DNA from: RGIG3077 sp964490175
GTDB lineage: Bacteria; Bacillota; Clostridia; Oscillospirales; Ruminococcaceae
NCBI GenBank assembly: GCA_964490175.1
Contig: CAZBAI010000044.1
Location: 1-6,983 of the forward strand
Reading direction: 5' to 3'
DNA length: 6,983 bases
The notes below the pieces were generated by a model. That model saw only the letters and a program-made list of their open reading frames with translations. It ran no database searches and had not been told where the DNA came from. Below are positions 5,529 through 6,983 of the stretch, piece after piece (position 1 is the first letter of the stretch; every line of letters starts with the position of its first letter). A program made the position numbers and the translations under genes.

Positions 5529-6785
5529 TTACTCATAGAGAGGGAATTTTTCGCATATTTCATTAACGCCGTTGCGAATCATATCTGCGCTGTTTTCAAA
5601 ATCGGTAGCCGCAAGATAAATATATTCGGCGATTTTTTCCATTTCCTCAACGCCAAGTCCTCTTGTTGTCACAGCGGGAGTGCCGATTCTGATACCGCTT
5701 GTTACAAAAGGCTTTTCGGGGTCGTTGTGAATGGCGTTTTTGTTTACCGTGATGTAAACTTCGTCAAGTCTGTGTTCAAGTTCCTTACCGGTTATGTTAA
5801 ACGGGCGCAAATCAACAAGCATAAGGTGATTGTCGGTGCCGCCGGAAACAAGGTTGAATCCCCTTTTCAAAAGACCGTCGGCAAGAGCTTTTGCGTTTTC
5901 GACGATTTTTGTTTGATATTCTTTAAATTCGGGTTTTAAAGCTTCGCCGAAGCAAACTGCCTTTGCGGCTATCGTGTGCATGAGAGGGCCGCCTTGAGTT
6001 CCGGGGAAAATTGCGGAGTTTATTTTCTTTGCGAGATATTCGTTGTTGGTGAGGATCAAACCGCCCCTGGGTCCTCTTAATGTTTTGTGAGTGGTTGTGG
6101 TCACAATATCCGCATAGGGAACGGGCGATTCATGCAGATTTGTCGCAACAAGACCGGCAATGTGCGCCATATCAACCATGAGAAGAGCGCCTACTGCACG
6201 GGCTATTTCGGAAAGGCGCTTAAAATCAATAGCTCTCGGATAAGCGGAAGCGCCTGCAACGATAAGGCGGGGCTTTGATTTTGCGGCAAGCTTATATACA
6301 GTATCATAGTTGATGGTTTCGGTTTCGTCATCAAGACCGTAAGAAACAAAATTGAAATACTTGCCCGAAAGGTTTACGGGTGAACCGTGCGTAAGGTGAC
6401 CGCCGTCTGCAAGGCTCATGCCGAGAACGGTGTCGCCGGGCTGTAAAACCGCAAAATACGCAGCTGTATTGGCTTGAGCGCCCGAGTGAGGCTGCACATT
6501 TGCAAATTTTGCGCCGAAAAGCTCTTTGGCTCTGTCAATTGCAATTTGTTCGACGATATCAACATTTTCGCAACCGCCGTAATAACGCTTTGCAGGGTAC
6601 CCTTCGGCATATTTGTTGGTGAGAACCGACCCCATTGCCGCCATAACCGCAGGCGAAACAATGTTTTCACTTGCGATAAGTTCAAGGTTTCGGCGTTGAC
6701 GGCAAATCTCCTTGTCCATAGCGTCGGCAACCTGCGGGTCGTATTTCGAAACAAATCCTATTGTATCGAGAATGTCGTTGTACAT
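5529..6785 (-). CDS. glyA: Serine hydroxymethyltransferase
   Basis: A PLP enzyme of the cytoplasm that converts serine and tetrahydrofolate to glycine and 5,10-methylene-tetrahydrofolate, supplying one-carbon units for purine, thymidylate and methionine synthesis. The 418-residue length is typical of bacterial GlyA. Visible signatures: NLELIASEN (33-41), NKYAEGYPAKRYYGG (57-71), QPHSGAQAN (98-106), HLTHG (130-134), VDMAHIAG with Asp205 and His208 (204-211), the PLP lysine Lys234 in TTTTHKTLRGPRGG (229-242), and SGIRIGTPAVTTRG with Arg366, the substrate carboxylate ligand (363-376). The ATG is set by AAGGAG 8 bases upstream. It is the first gene of a - strand cluster with its own promoter. No residue important for the family appears to be missing. 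Confusion with threonine aldolase is unlikely given the full SHMT signature. Confidence 0.98.
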   Translation of the reverse strand: MYNDILDTIGFVSKYDPQVADAMDKEICRQRRNLELIASENIVSPAVMAAMGSVLTNKYAEGYPAKRYYGGCENVDIVEQIAIDRAKELFGAKFANVQPHSGAQANTAAYFAVLQPGDTVLGMSLADGGHLTHGSPVNLSGKYFNFVSYGLDDETETINYDTVYKLAAKSKPRLIVAGASAYPRAIDFKRLSEIARAVGALLMVDMAHIAGLVATNLHESPVPYADIVTTTTHKTLRGPRGGLILTNNEYLAKKINSAIFPGTQGGPLMHTIAAKAVCFGEALKPEFKEYQTKIVENAKALADGLLKRGFNLVSGGTDNHLMLVDLRPFNITGKELEHRLDEVYITVNKNAIHNDPEKPFVTSGIRIGTPAVTTRGLGVEEMEKIAEYIYLAATDFENSADMIRNGVNEICEKFPLYE

Positions 6786-6863
6786 ATTTTTTACTCCTTT
6801 TTAAATTTTATAAAAAGCACCATATACAGCCCTTAAAGGACAAAACGGTACATATATATTTGC

Positions 6864-6892
6864 ATTATACACTATTTTTTATCTGATTTCAA
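6864..6892 (-). promoter_or_regulatory. Sigma-A type promoter for glyA
   Basis: On the - strand TTGAAA (6892-6887) and TATAAT (6869-6864) are separated by exactly 17 bp, a near-consensus promoter. Transcription should start near 6857, giving a leader of about 70 bases before the glyA ATG. The leader is AT-rich and shows no structure that I can match to a known riboswitch. Confidence 0.8.
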
Positions 6893-6983
6893 TAGTATAT
6901 GGGAAAAAATATCAAAGGTTTTTATCACAGGAAAAGTCAAGGGGTTTGTGCGAAAAAGTCCGAAAATCTGCAAAGTTTGTTAA
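6893..6983. other. Intergenic sequence upstream of glyA, no supported gene
   Basis: AT-rich sequence with A- and T-runs. The - strand contains TTGACT at 6940-6935 but no good -10 box at 16-19 bp. A short frame open to the window edge on the + strand from ATG 6899 has no ribosome binding site. I see nothing I can support here. Confidence 0.5.

Noticed and set aside
6474..6836. A 120-codon open frame on the + strand, antisense to the start of glyA
   Set aside because: It overlaps a clear glyA, its protein shows no recognisable domain, and it runs through the glyA ribosome binding site. It is a shadow of glyA codon use.
6786..6863. Possible riboswitch (glycine, tetrahydrofolate or SAM) in the glyA leader
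   Set aside because: The leader is about 70 bases, AT-rich and lacks the conserved cores of those classes that I would recognise.
6912..6940. Second upstream glyA promoter starting from TTGACT on the - strand
   Set aside because: No acceptable -10 box lies 16-19 bp downstream, while the TTGAAA-17-TATAAT pair nearer the gene is much better.
6899..6983. A short + strand frame from ATG 6899 open to the window edge, possibly a divergent gene
   Set aside because: There is no ribosome binding site or promoter in front of it and the peptide is not recognisable. It could be revisited with sequence beyond 6983.
1..6983. CRISPR array, prophage, transposon or defence system
   Set aside because: No spaced direct repeats, transposase, integrase or defence-type domain was seen on either strand.

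Overview
The window looks like a chromosomal segment of a low-to-moderate GC Firmicute of the class Clostridia, most likely a Ruminococcus-like gut or rumen fibre degrader. The reasons are the Bacillota-type 5S rRNA, strong AAGGAG ribosome binding sites, TTG start usage, a secreted dockerin-bearing GH26 enzyme (a cellulosome-type component), and Firmicute-like RarA and GlyA. The genus is inferred from style and gene content, not proven.

Layout. Bases 1-542 are the 3' end of an rRNA operon on the + strand: the tail of 23S rRNA, 5S rRNA, and a tRNA with a CAU anticodon (tRNA-Ile2 favoured over elongator Met), closed by a strong intrinsic terminator at 548-585. A + strand promoter (TTGAAC-17-TATACT) follows, with two TGTGCAC motifs 20 bp apart just upstream. 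It drives a 731-codon gene for a secreted multidomain enzyme: signal peptide, CBM35-like domain, GH26 (probable beta-mannanase), second CBM35-like domain, and type I dockerin. A bidirectional terminator at 2916-2943 separates this gene from three genes on the - strand that converge on it.

The - strand cluster is transcribed from right to left: glyA (serine hydroxymethyltransferase), a four-TM membrane protein with two cytoplasmic-type zinc ribbons and a TTG start, then rarA/mgsA (AAA+ replication and recombination ATPase). A good promoter (TTGAAA-17-TATAAT) lies upstream of glyA. A palindromic hairpin with a short U-rich tail sits between glyA and the membrane gene, so the last two genes may be expressed at a reduced level or from a promoter I cannot see. 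The membrane gene and rarA are only 27 bp apart and are probably co-transcribed.

The enzyme gene is a catabolic module placed directly behind an rRNA operon, next to housekeeping genes for one-carbon metabolism and DNA maintenance. I see no phage, transposase, CRISPR or defence system. The least understood item is the double zinc-ribbon membrane protein. The other items worth checking are the paired TGTGCAC sites, the symmetrical dockerin, and the intergenic hairpins. I do not find convincing evidence of a wholly new biological system.
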